A stretch of DNA of 64,000 bases from Gemmiger sp. An50 (GTDB lineage Bacteria; Bacillota; Clostridia; Oscillospirales; Ruminococcaceae), in assembly GCF_002161595.1 (NCBI RefSeq), contig NZ_NFID01000016.1, positions 39,304 through 103,303 of the forward strand. The letters run 5' to 3'. How positions within the stretch are numbered: position 1 is the first letter of the stretch; the number at the start of each line of letters is the position of its first letter. The position numbers were made by a program, and so were the translations under genes. Under the pieces are notes generated by a model that saw nothing but the letters and a program-made list of their open reading frames with translations, was not told the origin of the DNA and ran no database searches. Positions 9,005-17,171 of the stretch are shown in pieces.

Positions 9005-10150
9005 TCAGGCCAGAGCGGCTTTCAGGGCATCCACACGGTCGGTGCGCTCCCAGGCCACGCCCAGGTCCTCACGGCCCATGTGACCGTAGGCGGCCACGGC
9101 GCGGTAGCCGGGCTTGCGCAGCTCCAGCGCGCTGATGATGGCAGCGGGACGCAGGTCGAACACCTTGCGCACCGCGGCCTCCAGCTCCTCGCTGTTGTAC
9201 TTGCTGGTGCCGAAGGTATCCACCAGGATGCTCACCGGCTCGGCCACGCCGATGGCGTAGGCCAACTGAACCTCGCACTTTTCCGCCAGACCGGCAGCCA
9301 CGATGTTTTTGGCAACCCAGCGGGCGGCGTAGGCGGCGCTGCGGTCCACCTTGCTGGGGTCCTTGCCGCTGAAGGCACCGCCGCCGTGGCGGGCATAGCC
9401 GCCGTAAGTATCCACGATGATCTTGCGGCCGGTCAGGCCGGAGTCACCCTGAGGACCGCCCACCACAAAGCGGCCGGTGGGGTTGATGTAGTACTTGGTA
9501 TTCTCGTCCAGCAGCTCGGCGGGGATCACCGGACGGATCACCTGCTCCATCACCTCGCGGCGCAGCTGCTCCATCTCCACGTCCGGGCTGTGCTGGCTGG
9601 AGATGACCACAGCATCCACGCGCACGGGCTTGCCGTCGTCGTACTCCACGGTCACCTGGCTCTTGCCGTCCGGACGCAGGTAAGCCATCTGGCCGTTCTT
9701 GCGCACCTCGGTCAGCCGCTTGGCCAGCTTGTGGGCCAGGCTGATGGGCAGGGGCATCAGCTCAGGGGTCTCGGTGCAGGCGTAGCCGAACATCATACCC
9801 TGGTCGCCGGCGCCGCCCACCTCGTCGTTGGTGCCCAGCGCGATATCCGGGCTCTGCTCGTCGATGTTGGTCAGCACGGCGCAGGTGTCGGCATCAAAGC
9901 CATACTTGGCGCGGGTGTAGCCGATGTCCCGGATCACGTTGCGGGCAATGGTCTGGATGTCCACATAGCAGCTGGTGGTGATCTCGCCCATCACATGAAC
10001 CAGACCGGTGGAGCAGGTGGTCTCACAGGCCACGCGGGCATCGGGGTCCTTTTCCAGGATGGCGTCCAGCACAGCGTCGCTGATCTGGTCGCAGATTTTG
10101 TCGGGATGGCCTTCGGTCACGGATTCAGAAGTAAAAAAGCATTTCGGCAT
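9005..10150 (-). CDS. metK: S-adenosylmethionine synthetase
   Basis: Makes SAM from methionine and ATP in the cytoplasm. The 381-aa protein has all three MetK segments: [11 protein letters not shown] (His15, Asp17, Lys18) near the N-terminus, [12 protein letters not shown] near residue 115, and [19 protein letters not shown] near 250. The ATG at 10150 has a strong AAGGAGGG 7 bases upstream; an upstream in-frame extension would run through the riboswitch terminator and is rejected. Expression is almost certainly set by the SAM-I riboswitch and attenuator in its 5' leader. Confidence 0.98.
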   Translation of the reverse strand: MPKCFFTSESVTEGHPDKICDQISDAVLDAILEKDPDARVACETTCSTGLVHVMGEITTSCYVDIQTIARNVIRDIGYTRAKYGFDADTCAVLTNIDEQSPDIALGTNDEVGGAGDQGMMFGYACTETPELMPLPISLAHKLAKRLTEVRKNGQMAYLRPDGKSQVTVEYDDGKPVRVDAVVISSQHSPDVEMEQLRREVMEQVIRPVIPAELLDENTKYYINPTGRFVVGGPQGDSGLTGRKIIVDTYGGYARHGGGAFSGKDPSKVDRSAAYAARWVAKNIVAAGLAEKCEVQLAYAIGVAEPVSILVDTFGTSKYNSEELEAAVRKVFDLRPAAIISALELRKPGYRAVAAYGHMGREDLGVAWERTDRVDALKAALA

Positions 10151-10225
10151 GATGTTGCCCTCCTTGATTTGTATGCGCTCAGAGCGCAGGATTTGGCTGA
10201 AAAGCAACTTGCCGGAAACTGCAAC

Positions 10226-10262
10226 AAAAAGCGCCCAAAGGCCCGAAAGCCTTTGAGCGCTA
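10226..10262 (-). terminator. Attenuator terminator of the SAM-I riboswitch
   Basis: AGCGCTCAAAGGC pairs with GCCTTTGGGCGCT, followed by TTTTT on the minus strand, directly after the aptamer and before the metK ribosome binding site. Confidence 0.88.
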
Positions 10263-10267
10263 TTACG

Positions 10268-10359
10268 CTTATCTTTCGGTTTCCCGCAGGATTTGGCACC
10301 TTGCATGATGCAGGTTGCTGGACTTCACAGGGCCTGTTCCCTCCGTCACTCTTGATAAG
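10268..10359 (-). ncRNA. SAM-I (S-box) riboswitch, metK leader
   Basis: Reading on the minus strand the element opens with CTTATCAAGAGTGACGGAGG, then GGCCCTGTGAAGTCCAGCAACC, an AAGGTGCCAAATCCTGC segment and closes with GAAAGATAAG pairing with the 5' CTTATC. These are the conserved S-box boxes: kink-turn GUGA/GA, the P3 CAGCAACC core, and GGUGCCAAUUCC-like J3/4. It precedes an attenuator and metK, so excess SAM should terminate the transcript. Confidence 0.96.
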
Positions 10360-10382
10360 TTGCTATTCAATTTGCGAAACAC

Positions 10383-10411
10383 AGTGTAACACACCAGAAA
10401 AGGTCTGTCAA
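10383..10411 (-). promoter_or_regulatory. Promoter of the SAM riboswitch-metK transcript
   Basis: TTGACA (10406-10411), 17-base spacer, TACACT (10383-10388), placing the start about 17 bases before the riboswitch 5' end. The -35 is 8 bases downstream of the ribU stop. Confidence 0.85.
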
Positions 10412-10418
10412 GCACTTT

Positions 10419-11054
10419 TTAGCGGTTGCGGCCATGCAGCACAGGGCTGAGGGGCTTGTAGATCAGGAAGGTGACCAGCGAAACGATCAGGCCCTTGACC
10501 AGAGTGAAGGGCATGTTGAAGATCAGCAGGCATTCCAGCAGGCCATTCACACTGGGGCGCAGCGCGCGGTAGGCGTCAATGATCAGGTCGATGCCGCCGA
10601 ACATGGCGCTGTAGACCGGGTAGCTCAGGAAGTAGTTTACCGGCACCGAGATCACAGCCATGACCACAGAGCCGACCAGAGCGGCGATGACCGCGCCCAG
10701 ACGGGTCTTCTTATACTTGTAGATCACGCCCGCGCTGCCCACAAAGGCCGCACCCAGCAAAAAGTTGCACACCTCGCCGATGCCGCCAGTGGAACCGTGG
10801 AAGATGGCTGCCAGGATGTTCTTCACCAGGCAGACCACCACGCCGGACACAGGGCCCATGCTGAAGGCCGCCAGCAGTGCGGGCAGCTCGGAGATATCCA
10901 TCTTCACAAAGCTGGGGATGAACATGGGCAGGCTGAAATCGAAGAACATGAGCACAGCCGCCACAGCGGAAAGCATAGCGGTAACGGTCATGTTGCGTAC
11001 CCGCCGGGTGGAGCGGGCCATGGTGGTGGGTTCCGTGGTTTTTGCGTTTGTCAT
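10419..11054 (-). CDS. ribU: ECF transporter S component, riboflavin-specific (RibU-like)
   Basis: Membrane substrate-binding subunit of an energy-coupling factor vitamin importer. The 211-aa protein has about six hydrophobic helices with the RibU pattern FFDFSLPMFIPSFVKMDISE-like loop (FIPSF..MDISELPAL) and GPVSGVVVCLVKN. The riboflavin assignment rests mainly on the FMN riboswitch in its leader. No EcfA or EcfT genes are nearby, as usual for group II ECF systems using a shared energising module. The ATG at 11054 sits about 9 bases after GGGAGG; the in-frame ATG two codons upstream is too close to it. Confidence 0.9.
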   Translation of the reverse strand: MTNAKTTEPTTMARSTRRVRNMTVTAMLSAVAAVLMFFDFSLPMFIPSFVKMDISELPALLAAFSMGPVSGVVVCLVKNILAAIFHGSTGGIGEVCNFLLGAAFVGSAGVIYKYKKTRLGAVIAALVGSVVMAVISVPVNYFLSYPVYSAMFGGIDLIIDAYRALRPSVNGLLECLLIFNMPFTLVKGLIVSLVTFLIYKPLSPVLHGRNR

Positions 11055-11126
11055 AATCATTTTCCTCCCGGGCATTGCGCCCAATCATTTTTCGGAAAGT
11101 CGGCCCCAGTGTGTTGCCCGGCAGGT

Positions 11127-11172
11127 AAAACAAAACGCCCCTTTGCAGATGAAATACACCTGCAAAAGGGCG
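11127..11172 (-). terminator. Attenuator terminator of the FMN riboswitch
   Basis: CGCCCTTTTGCAGG pairs with CTGCAAAGGGGCG across an ATTTCAT loop, followed by TTTTGTTTT on the minus strand. Confidence 0.88.
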
Positions 11173-11200
11173 AACAACAAACCTAAACGCTGCCGTTTCT

Positions 11201-11308
11201 TTCATCCGGACTATACCGTCGGCTCTGGAATCGCACCAGATCAGCACCCGAAAACACCGGGTGGTCGCGGGCTATACCGCCGGTGGGGAATTTCACCCCG
11301 CCCTGAAA
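11201..11308 (-). ncRNA. FMN (RFN) riboswitch, ribU leader
   Basis: Minus-strand sequence runs TTCAGGGCGGGGTGAAATTC, CCACCGGCGGTATAGCCCGC, GACCACCCGGTG, GGTGCTGATCTGGTGCGATTC, CAGAGCCGACGGTATAGTCC and GGATGAAAGAAACG. These are the conserved RFN blocks, including the paired GGCGGT and GCCGACGGT segments. It is followed by an attenuator and the RibU gene, predicting shut-off by FMN. Confidence 0.97.
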
Positions 11309-11325
11309 CTGCTTTCTTGAACATT

Positions 11326-11354
11326 ATTATATGCGCCCTTGCCAGAAAATGCAA
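11326..11354 (-). promoter_or_regulatory. Promoter of the FMN riboswitch-ribU transcript
   Basis: TTGCAT (11349-11354), 17-base spacer and a consensus TATAAT (11326-11331), about 18 bases before the riboswitch. Confidence 0.85.
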
Positions 11355-11485
11355 GCGTTTCGTGAATTTTGTTTTGCAAAAGGTGCATATAACTTTTTTG
11401 AAAGCGGGGTGTGTGATATACTATGGATATACCCGTGTTCGACAATTTGCACGGGATAAAAAATTCAACAGGACGGATCACTACT

Positions 11486-12586
11486 ATGATTGAAAAAATC
11501 ACAGGATATATTTTGAACACCGACGGTGCGCTCTTTCAGCTGGCCATCAGTCTGATCGTGTTCGCTGTCTCCTACCTGATCAGCCGGCTGGTGCGCTACA
11601 AGGTCATGCCCTGGCTGATGAATCTTCTGAACAAAAAGGAGAAAAAGGGACCTTACGTACTGGCCAAGGGCTTTTCCCGCCCGGCCCCGGTGGCGGTGTG
11701 GACCACCGGTATCTTTCTGGCCTGTGTTCTGCTCCCCCTGCCCGTAGACCTGGGCGGCGCCTTGATCGATTTGGCAGGCAAACTGCTGCGGGTGACCATG
11801 ATCTGCCTGCTGGCCTGGGGCCTCATCGGCAGCAGCGACCTGGGACCGGTGCTCTTCCACGACGTGAGCGGCAAGCTGGACCTGGACGTGGACCACACCG
11901 TCGCCAACTTTTTGAACAAGATCCTCAAGGGCACCATTCTGGTGTTCGCCATCCTGATGCTGCTGCAGGAGCTTGGCTTCCCGGTGGGCAGCCTGCTCAC
12001 CAGCCTGGGCATCGTCGGTTTGACCCTTTCGCTGGCGGCCAAGGATTACGCCACCAACTTCTTCGGCGGCCTGGTGGTCATCTTTGAAAAGCCCTTTGCC
12101 ATCGGCGACTGGATCTGGTGCAAGGACGGCGAGGGCGAGGTGGAGGACATTGCGTTCCGCTCCACCCGCATCCGCCAGCTGAACGACTCGGTGCTGGTGA
12201 TTCCCAACAGCATCCTGGTGAGCAACGCCATGATCAACTACAGCCAGATCAACCGGCGGCTGGCAAAATTCACCCTGGGCGTAACCTACGACACCACCCG
12301 CAGCCAGCTGGAAAGCCTGCTTGCTGACATTCGCGCCATGCTGGCGGCCCGGGAGGATGTTCACCCGGATACCATTCGGGTACAGATGACCGGCTTCGGT
12401 GCTTCCAGCATTGACATCCTGATCCAGTTCTACGCTGCCACCGGCGCACTGGCCGAATTTTTGAAAATTCAGGAATCCATCAACCTGGAGCTGATGGACC
12501 TGGTTTACAAAAACGGCTGCAGCTTCGCCTTCCCCTCCACCAGCGTTTACATCGAAAAAGCTCCGGCCTCCGCGCCTAAGCCCTGA
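11486..12586 (+). CDS. MscS-family mechanosensitive ion channel
   Basis: Small-conductance mechanosensitive channel, 366 aa, releasing solutes on hypo-osmotic shock. Hydrophobic helices at about 10-35, 68-92, 100-120 and 150-170 precede the pore helix and the conserved stretch GIVGLTLSLAAKDYATNFFG, then the beta domain (FAIGDWIWCKDGEGEVEDIAFRSTRIRQLNDSVLVIPNS in pieces) and a C-terminal alpha/beta domain. The ATG at 11486 has AGGACGG 10 bases upstream; an earlier in-frame ATG at 11423 has no ribosome site. It is transcribed away from ribU and ends in a strong terminator. Confidence 0.93.
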   Translation: MIEKITGYILNTDGALFQLAISLIVFAVSYLISRLVRYKVMPWLMNLLNKKEKKGPYVLAKGFSRPAPVAVWTTGIFLACVLLPLPVDLGGALIDLAGKLLRVTMICLLAWGLIGSSDLGPVLFHDVSGKLDLDVDHTVANFLNKILKGTILVFAILMLLQELGFPVGSLLTSLGIVGLTLSLAAKDYATNFFGGLVVIFEKPFAIGDWIWCKDGEGEVEDIAFRSTRIRQLNDSVLVIPNSILVSNAMINYSQINRRLAKFTLGVTYDTTRSQLESLLADIRAMLAAREDVHPDTIRVQMTGFGASSIDILIQFYAATGALAEFLKIQESINLELMDLVYKNGCSFAFPSTSVYIEKAPASAPKP

Positions 12587-12598
12587 CCCAAAAGCAAA

Positions 12599-12650
12599 AT
12601 GCCGCCGGGCGGTTCCCTCCAAAGGAATCCGCCCGGCGGCATTCTTTTTT
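12599..12650. terminator. Bidirectional terminator between MscS and HAD genes
   Basis: ATGCCGCCGGGCGG pairs with CCGCCCGGCGGCAT; TTCTTTTTT follows on plus, TTTTGCTTTT on minus. Serves the converging MscS and HAD-symporter-RmlD transcripts. Confidence 0.88.
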
Positions 12651-13332
12651 ATTGATTTTCCGCCTGCTGCCAGCTGCGCAGGATCTCCAGTGCATCGGAA
12701 AGACTTGCGGCAGCGGTAACGCCCTCCGGTACCGGACGGCCTTCGGTATTCAGCCAGATGGTGCGGATGCCCAGCTTGGCCGGGCCCAGAGCGTCGCCCT
12801 GCAGCGAATCGCCGATGTGCACCACCTGGTCCGGCGCAAGACCTGCCAGCTGCAATGCCAGCTGATAGATACCCGGATGGGGCTTGGGGCAGCGGGCCAT
12901 CTCACTGGTGACAATGCCCGCCGGAGAGATGCCGCACTGACGCGCCGCCTGCTCCACATAGCCGGTGTCGCTGTTGGTGACCAGCCAGACCGGCAGGCCG
13001 CATCTGTCCAGAAATTCCGCGGCACCTTCACAAAGGCCCGGCGCGGCCCAGTGCTCGGCCATCTTGTCGCACAAGGCTTTCGGGTCCTCACTGGAATGAT
13101 ACTCTTCCAGCAGCTCCTGATAACTTTCCAGCGCCAGCTCATACTGGGTGCGGAAGGTATCGCCCCAGGCTGCCTGCTGCTTTTCACCGTAGCGCTTCCA
13201 CCAGGCGGCGACCACCGCCTTCGGGTTCTTCTCGCTGCCGCTCTCGCAGACGCGCCGGATCACCTCGTAGGAGGCGGGGCCGTATTTCGGCACCAGTGTG
13301 CCGTAAAAGTCGCAAAAAATCGCCTGGATCAT
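12649..13332 (-). CDS. HAD-superfamily hydrolase (haloacid dehalogenase/phosphatase-like)
   Basis: Cytoplasmic HAD-fold hydrolase of 227 aa. Motif I is DFYGTLV (Asp8 nucleophile), motif II VTNSD (Ser/Thr about 119), motif III the Lys in CPKPHPGIY and motif IV HIGDSLQGDALG. The helical insert between residues 20 and 90 is a type I cap. Motif I carries Tyr, not Asp, at the +2 position, as in 2-haloacid dehalogenase-like members, so a classical phosphatase assignment is uncertain. It is the last gene after the symporter (42-base gap). Substrate not predictable. Confidence 0.88.
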   Translation of the reverse strand: MIQAIFCDFYGTLVPKYGPASYEVIRRVCESGSEKNPKAVVAAWWKRYGEKQQAAWGDTFRTQYELALESYQELLEEYHSSEDPKALCDKMAEHWAAPGLCEGAAEFLDRCGLPVWLVTNSDTGYVEQAARQCGISPAGIVTSEMARCPKPHPGIYQLALQLAGLAPDQVVHIGDSLQGDALGPAKLGIRTIWLNTEGRPVPEGVTAAASLSDALEILRSWQQAENQ

Positions 13333-13374
13333 ACGTTATTTCCCTTCCGGCGGCATCTGCCGCCTTATGCTGTT

Positions 13375-14655
13375 TTACGAGCGCTCGAACACGGATTTAT
13401 CCAGCGCTTTGTTCTGATGGGCCACAATGGTGGTGCACACCGCGTCGCCGGTGATGTTCACCGCGGTGCGGGTCATATCCAGAATACGGTCGATGCCCAT
13501 GATCAGGCCAATGGCCTCCACCGGCAGGCCCACCGAGTTGAACACCATGGTCAGGGTGACCAGACCAACGCTGGGCACGCCCGCCGTACCCACCGAAGCC
13601 AGGGTGGCGGTACCAATGACGGTGATGTAGTCCATCATATCCAGATGGATGCCGAAGGCCTGGGCAGCAAACACCACCGCCACGCCCTGCATGATGGAGG
13701 TGCCGTCCATATTGATGGTGGCGCCCAGCGGGATGGTGAAGGAGGAGATTCGCTTGGATACGCCCATCTTCTTGGCCAGCGTATCAATGGACAGAGGAAT
13801 GGTGGCGTTGGAGGTAGCCGTGGAGAAGGCAAAAGCCATGACCGGGAAGAAGTTCTTGATGAACTTGACAGGGTTGAGCCCGGTGAACAGCTTCATCATG
13901 CTCATATAGACCACAAAGCACTGAATGCCCAGCGCCAGGAACACCGCCACCATGTATTTTGCCAGCGGCAGGAAGGCGCTGAAGCCGATGGTGGCAAAGG
14001 TGCGGGAGATCAGGCAGAACACGCCCACCGGAGCCAGCGACATGACCATCATGGTCATTTCCATCATCACATCGTTGAACTGGCTGAAGAAGCTGCCCAC
14101 GGTCTCGGCCCGCTCGCCCAGCTTCGCCAGGATGACGCCCACGATCAGAGCAAACAGAATGATCTGCAGCATCTCGCCCTTGGCCAGCGCGCCGATGGGG
14201 TTGTCCGGGATGATGTTGAGCAGGGTCTCGGTAAGGGAGGTGGCCTGCATGCTTTCCACCTGGGTGGTGGTGCTCTGCAGCACGCTCAAATCCAATCCCA
14301 GGCCGGGGTTGAGCAGGTTACCCACCAGCAGGGCCACCGTGACCGCACAGGCGGTGGTGCACAGGTAGAAGATCAGGCTGCGCACACCTACCGTGCCCAG
14401 CTTCTTGGTGTCGCCGATGGACATGCTGCCGCACACGATGGAACAGAACACCAGCGGCACCACCAGCATCTTCATCAGCCGGATGAAGCCCTGGCCCACC
14501 ACATAAAGCACGCCTTCCACCAGGATGTCATTCTTGAAGGAACCGTCCGGAACCAGGTAACACAGGGCCACACCGAAGGCAACGCCCGCCAAAAGTGCAA
14601 TGAAAATGCGGGTGGTCAGACCCATCTTCTTTGTTTTCTTCGCGCTGCGCTCCAT
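13375..14655 (-). CDS. Dicarboxylate/amino acid:cation (DAACS) symporter
   Basis: GltP/GltT/DctA-type secondary transporter for acidic amino acids or C4-dicarboxylates driven by H+ or Na+. The 426-aa protein shows the family signatures: serine-rich hairpin AFSTATSNATIPLS, the NMDGT motif in IPLGATINMDGTS, and a second hairpin ATLASVGTAGVPS, with C-terminal DRILDMTRTAVNITGD (the Asp and Arg positions that select acidic substrates). The ATG at 14655 follows GGGAGGG, one base after the RmlD stop; a long upstream extension reads through RmlD in another frame and is rejected. Confidence 0.93.
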   Translation of the reverse strand: MERSAKKTKKMGLTTRIFIALLAGVAFGVALCYLVPDGSFKNDILVEGVLYVVGQGFIRLMKMLVVPLVFCSIVCGSMSIGDTKKLGTVGVRSLIFYLCTTACAVTVALLVGNLLNPGLGLDLSVLQSTTTQVESMQATSLTETLLNIIPDNPIGALAKGEMLQIILFALIVGVILAKLGERAETVGSFFSQFNDVMMEMTMMVMSLAPVGVFCLISRTFATIGFSAFLPLAKYMVAVFLALGIQCFVVYMSMMKLFTGLNPVKFIKNFFPVMAFAFSTATSNATIPLSIDTLAKKMGVSKRISSFTIPLGATINMDGTSIMQGVAVVFAAQAFGIHLDMMDYITVIGTATLASVGTAGVPSVGLVTLTMVFNSVGLPVEAIGLIMGIDRILDMTRTAVNITGDAVCTTIVAHQNKALDKSVFERS

Positions 14656-14656
14656 C

Positions 14657-15502
14657 TCAGCCCTCCCTTTCTTCCAGATATTCCGCCAGCGACGCCTGCC
14701 ATACAGGCATCGCATACAGGTCGATAATGCGAAGGATAAAATTATCCAGCACCGCGTAGGCCGGACGGGCCAGGTAATGGTCCGCCTCGCCGGTGGCGCC
14801 GGGGCACAGCTGGCCCTGCAGGCCCGCCTGCCGCAGGATCTCCTGGGCAAACTCGTAACGGCTGCACACGCCCTTGCAGGTGGCATGGTAGGTGCCGTAC
14901 TCATTGGTGTGGATCAGATGCAGGATCAGCCGGGCCAGGTCCTTGGCGCTGGTGGGGCTGCCGTACTGGTCCTGGGGAATGCACAGGCTCTCGCCCTTTT
15001 TGGCTGCGACCAGCACGCCGTTCACAAAGTTATTGCCCTTACCGTACACCCAGCTGCTGCGAATGATGAAATGCTTGTGGGTGAACTCCTTCACATAGTT
15101 CTCCCCCGCCCGCTTGGACGCGCCGTACACCGTCTGGGGGTTAGTATCGTCAAATTCACTGTAGGGCTTTTCGGCATGACCGTCGAACACGTCGTCGGTG
15201 GACAGCTGCACCATCTTCGCCCCCACCTTGCGGGCCACAAGGCTCAGGTTGCGTGCGCCCAGGGCGTTGACCTGGTAGGCCAGTTCCGGGTTCTGCTCAC
15301 ACAGAGCAATGTCGGTGACCGCCGCGCAGTTAATGATCACATCCGGCCGGTTGATTTCGCCGAAGCTGAGTACCTCGTCGGTATTGGTAATATCCAGTTC
15401 AGCCCGGTCGGTGTTGAAGGTCTCCATTTCCAGTGGGTCCAGGATCTCGTTTATCGCCGTGCCGATCTGGCCTTCCGCACCGGCGATCCATACTTTCAGC
15501 AT
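14657..15502 (-). CDS. RmlD-like dTDP-4-dehydrorhamnose reductase family protein
   Basis: Extended SDR of 281 aa. The Rossmann motif is WIAGAEGQIGTAI (residues 5-17) with the second G of GxxGxxG replaced in an AEGQIG context; a catalytic YGASKRAGE gives Tyr and Lys, and an upstream STDDVFDG gives Ser/Thr and is the RmlD hallmark. Family role is NADPH reduction of dTDP-4-keto-rhamnose to dTDP-rhamnose. There are no rmlA/B/C neighbours, so the sugar substrate is uncertain. It heads the RmlD-symporter-HAD transcript. Start at 15502 has AAAGGAG 8 bases upstream. Confidence 0.85.
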   Translation of the reverse strand: MLKVWIAGAEGQIGTAINEILDPLEMETFNTDRAELDITNTDEVLSFGEINRPDVIINCAAVTDIALCEQNPELAYQVNALGARNLSLVARKVGAKMVQLSTDDVFDGHAEKPYSEFDDTNPQTVYGASKRAGENYVKEFTHKHFIIRSSWVYGKGNNFVNGVLVAAKKGESLCIPQDQYGSPTSAKDLARLILHLIHTNEYGTYHATCKGVCSRYEFAQEILRQAGLQGQLCPGATGEADHYLARPAYAVLDNFILRIIDLYAMPVWQASLAEYLEEREG

Positions 15503-15579
15503 CGCTAAGCTCCTTTCGCTGTTTGGTCTGCGGGCCGCCTGCCCGCCTATTGTACACAATTATCGTATACAATTTTTTT

Positions 15580-15609
15580 ATTATACCAACCGGGCTTTCC
15601 TCCTGTCAA
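15580..15609 (-). promoter_or_regulatory. Promoter of the RmlD-symporter-HAD transcript
   Basis: Consensus TTGACA (15604-15609), 18-base spacer, consensus TATAAT (15580-15585). Confidence 0.85.
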
Positions 15610-15626
15610 TTCCTCTGCCGCAGGTG

Positions 15627-15671
15627 GGACAAAACAAAGCAGCCCGCCGGTTTTCAGCGGCGGGCTGCTTT
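15627..15671 (-). terminator. Rho-independent terminator after the cyclophilin-like lipoprotein gene
   Basis: AAAGCAGCCCGCCG pairs with CGGCGGGCTGCTTT, then TTTTGTCC on the minus strand; the promoter for the next gene follows immediately. Confidence 0.88.
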
Positions 15672-15680
15672 GCTTTCGAT

Positions 15681-16250
15681 TCATTCGGATTCCGCAGCTT
15701 CCAGCGAAAGCGTCACGGTGACCGCGCCATCTCCCAGAAACTCCTGCAGCCGGTCTTGCTCCGCATCGTTGATGCGTCCCAGCCGGGTGAGGCTCCAGGA
15801 GTTGGTGCCGTAGTAGATCACAAAGGAGCTGCCCTGGTACAGGATGATGTCCCCCGGGGTGGTGACTATCTGCTCGTTGTTCTGGGGCAGAGAGGTCCCC
15901 AGCGGTCCCACCTTTTCCATGCCTGCGTAGTCTTCCAGCGAGAGGGTGAGCGGGCCTTCCTTCAGCAGCTCTGCCAGCGCACGGGCGGAACTGTTGTCCG
16001 CCAGGGTGACTGTGAGCGTTTCCTCCTCGATTTGAAGATTCATTCTGGTCATCTCCTCTTGTGCTTGCGATCCGGCAGGTTCCGGGCGCGGGGGTTCGGC
16101 AGGCTCTGCCTGGCTTTGCACACTGGACGTCTCCGGTTCCGCCTTCCTGCTCACGGCAGAGGCGGGCTGTGCACAGCCGCAAAGCAGCGCCCAGGCGGCT
16201 GCCGTGATGAGCATCGCTAACACAGGGCTCCGCTTACCGGATCGTTTCAT
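15681..16250 (-). CDS. Cyclophilin-like fold lipoprotein
   Basis: Exported lipoprotein of 189 aa. Residues 1-26 form a lipoprotein signal with a lipobox LLCGC (Cys26), followed by a Pro/Glu-rich linker and, from about residue 70, a domain matching the cyclophilin-like fold family (LTVTLADNSSARALAELL; PGDIILYQGSSFVIYYG; SLTRLGRI). Members occur beside oxidoreductases, and here it follows an aldo/keto reductase by 27 bases. Peptidyl-prolyl isomerase activity is not established for the family. The ATG at 16250 was chosen because GGAGG lies 8 bases upstream; an ATG 5 codons earlier overlaps that site. Confidence 0.82.
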   Translation of the reverse strand: MKRSGKRSPVLAMLITAAAWALLCGCAQPASAVSRKAEPETSSVQSQAEPAEPPRPEPAGSQAQEEMTRMNLQIEEETLTVTLADNSSARALAELLKEGPLTLSLEDYAGMEKVGPLGTSLPQNNEQIVTTPGDIILYQGSSFVIYYGTNSWSLTRLGRINDAEQDRLQEFLGDGAVTVTLSLEAAESE

Positions 16251-16277
16251 CTTGGTTTCCTCCATTGTTCCGGCTGT

Positions 16278-17138
16278 TTACCGGCCACTGAATACCGGGA
16301 ACACGCTGTATTCGCCGTAATCCCGGATTGGGGGCAGCTGATTCAGGCGCTGCATATCCTCCGGCGCGATCTCGAAGTCCACCTTCGCATTTTCTTCCAG
16401 ATGCGCCTTGTTCGCAGTTTTGGGCAGGGGCAGCATCCCCAGCTGCAACGTGTATCGGATGCACAGCTGGGCGGTGGTGACGCTGTATTTCTCTGCCATG
16501 GCCGTGACCTCAGGGTGATTCAAAATCTGCCCGTGGGCCACCGGCGAATAGGCCTCCACCAGAATGCCCTTCTCTCGGCAGTAGTCTGCCAGTTCAAACG
16601 GCAGATTGCCGATATGGGCCAGCACCTGGTTCACCATGGGCGTCACCCGGCAGCCGTCCAGCAGGTTTTCCAGATCCGCCTGCAGGAAGTTGGACACACC
16701 GATGGCCCGCAGCTTGCCGGCCTTGTATGCGTCTTCCAATGCCCGCCAGGCTTCCCGGTTGCCCGCAAAGCAGGGGTCCTCACCGCGGAAGTCTGCCCAG
16801 GGCTGGGGGCTGTGAATGAGCATGAGATCAATGTAATCCAGCTGCATGGCCTTCAGCGAACCGTCGATGGCCTTCACCGCTTCGTCGTAGCTTTTGATCT
16901 CGGCAGCCAGCTTGGTGGTCACAAACAGCTGATGGCGTTCCAGTCCGCAGCTGCGCACGCCAAGGCCCACGCCCGCCTCATTTTCATAGGCCTGGGCGGT
17001 GTCGATGTGCCGGTAGCCCAGCTCCACCGCATCCCGCACCACCTGGGCTGCGTTTGCGTCCTCGATAAACCAGGTGCCCAGACCCAGCTTGGGGATCTGT
17101 ACGCCGTTGGAAAGGGTATAATATTCCGATCGAATCAT
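16278..17138 (-). CDS. Aldo/keto reductase
   Basis: NADPH-dependent carbonyl reductase with a TIM-barrel fold, 286 aa. The catalytic tetrad is complete: Asp46 (GYRHIDTAQAY), Tyr51, Lys76 (FVTTKL) and His109 (LMLIHSP). The YSPVAHGQIL loop and C-terminal LPKTANKAHLEEN supply the cofactor-binding segments; the family's usual IPKS is LPKT here. AAGGAG lies 9 bases before the ATG. It is cotranscribed with the cyclophilin-like lipoprotein. Physiological substrate unknown. Confidence 0.93.
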   Translation of the reverse strand: MIRSEYYTLSNGVQIPKLGLGTWFIEDANAAQVVRDAVELGYRHIDTAQAYENEAGVGLGVRSCGLERHQLFVTTKLAAEIKSYDEAVKAIDGSLKAMQLDYIDLMLIHSPQPWADFRGEDPCFAGNREAWRALEDAYKAGKLRAIGVSNFLQADLENLLDGCRVTPMVNQVLAHIGNLPFELADYCREKGILVEAYSPVAHGQILNHPEVTAMAEKYSVTTAQLCIRYTLQLGMLPLPKTANKAHLEENAKVDFEIAPEDMQRLNQLPPIRDYGEYSVFPVFSGR

Positions 17139-17171
17139 AATGTTCTCCTTTTCATCGTCATTTGATTTGTG

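Noticed and set aside
12652..14727. Long plus-strand frame opposite the HAD and symporter genes
   Set aside because: His- and Gly-rich antisense shadow; both minus-strand genes have clear family motifs.
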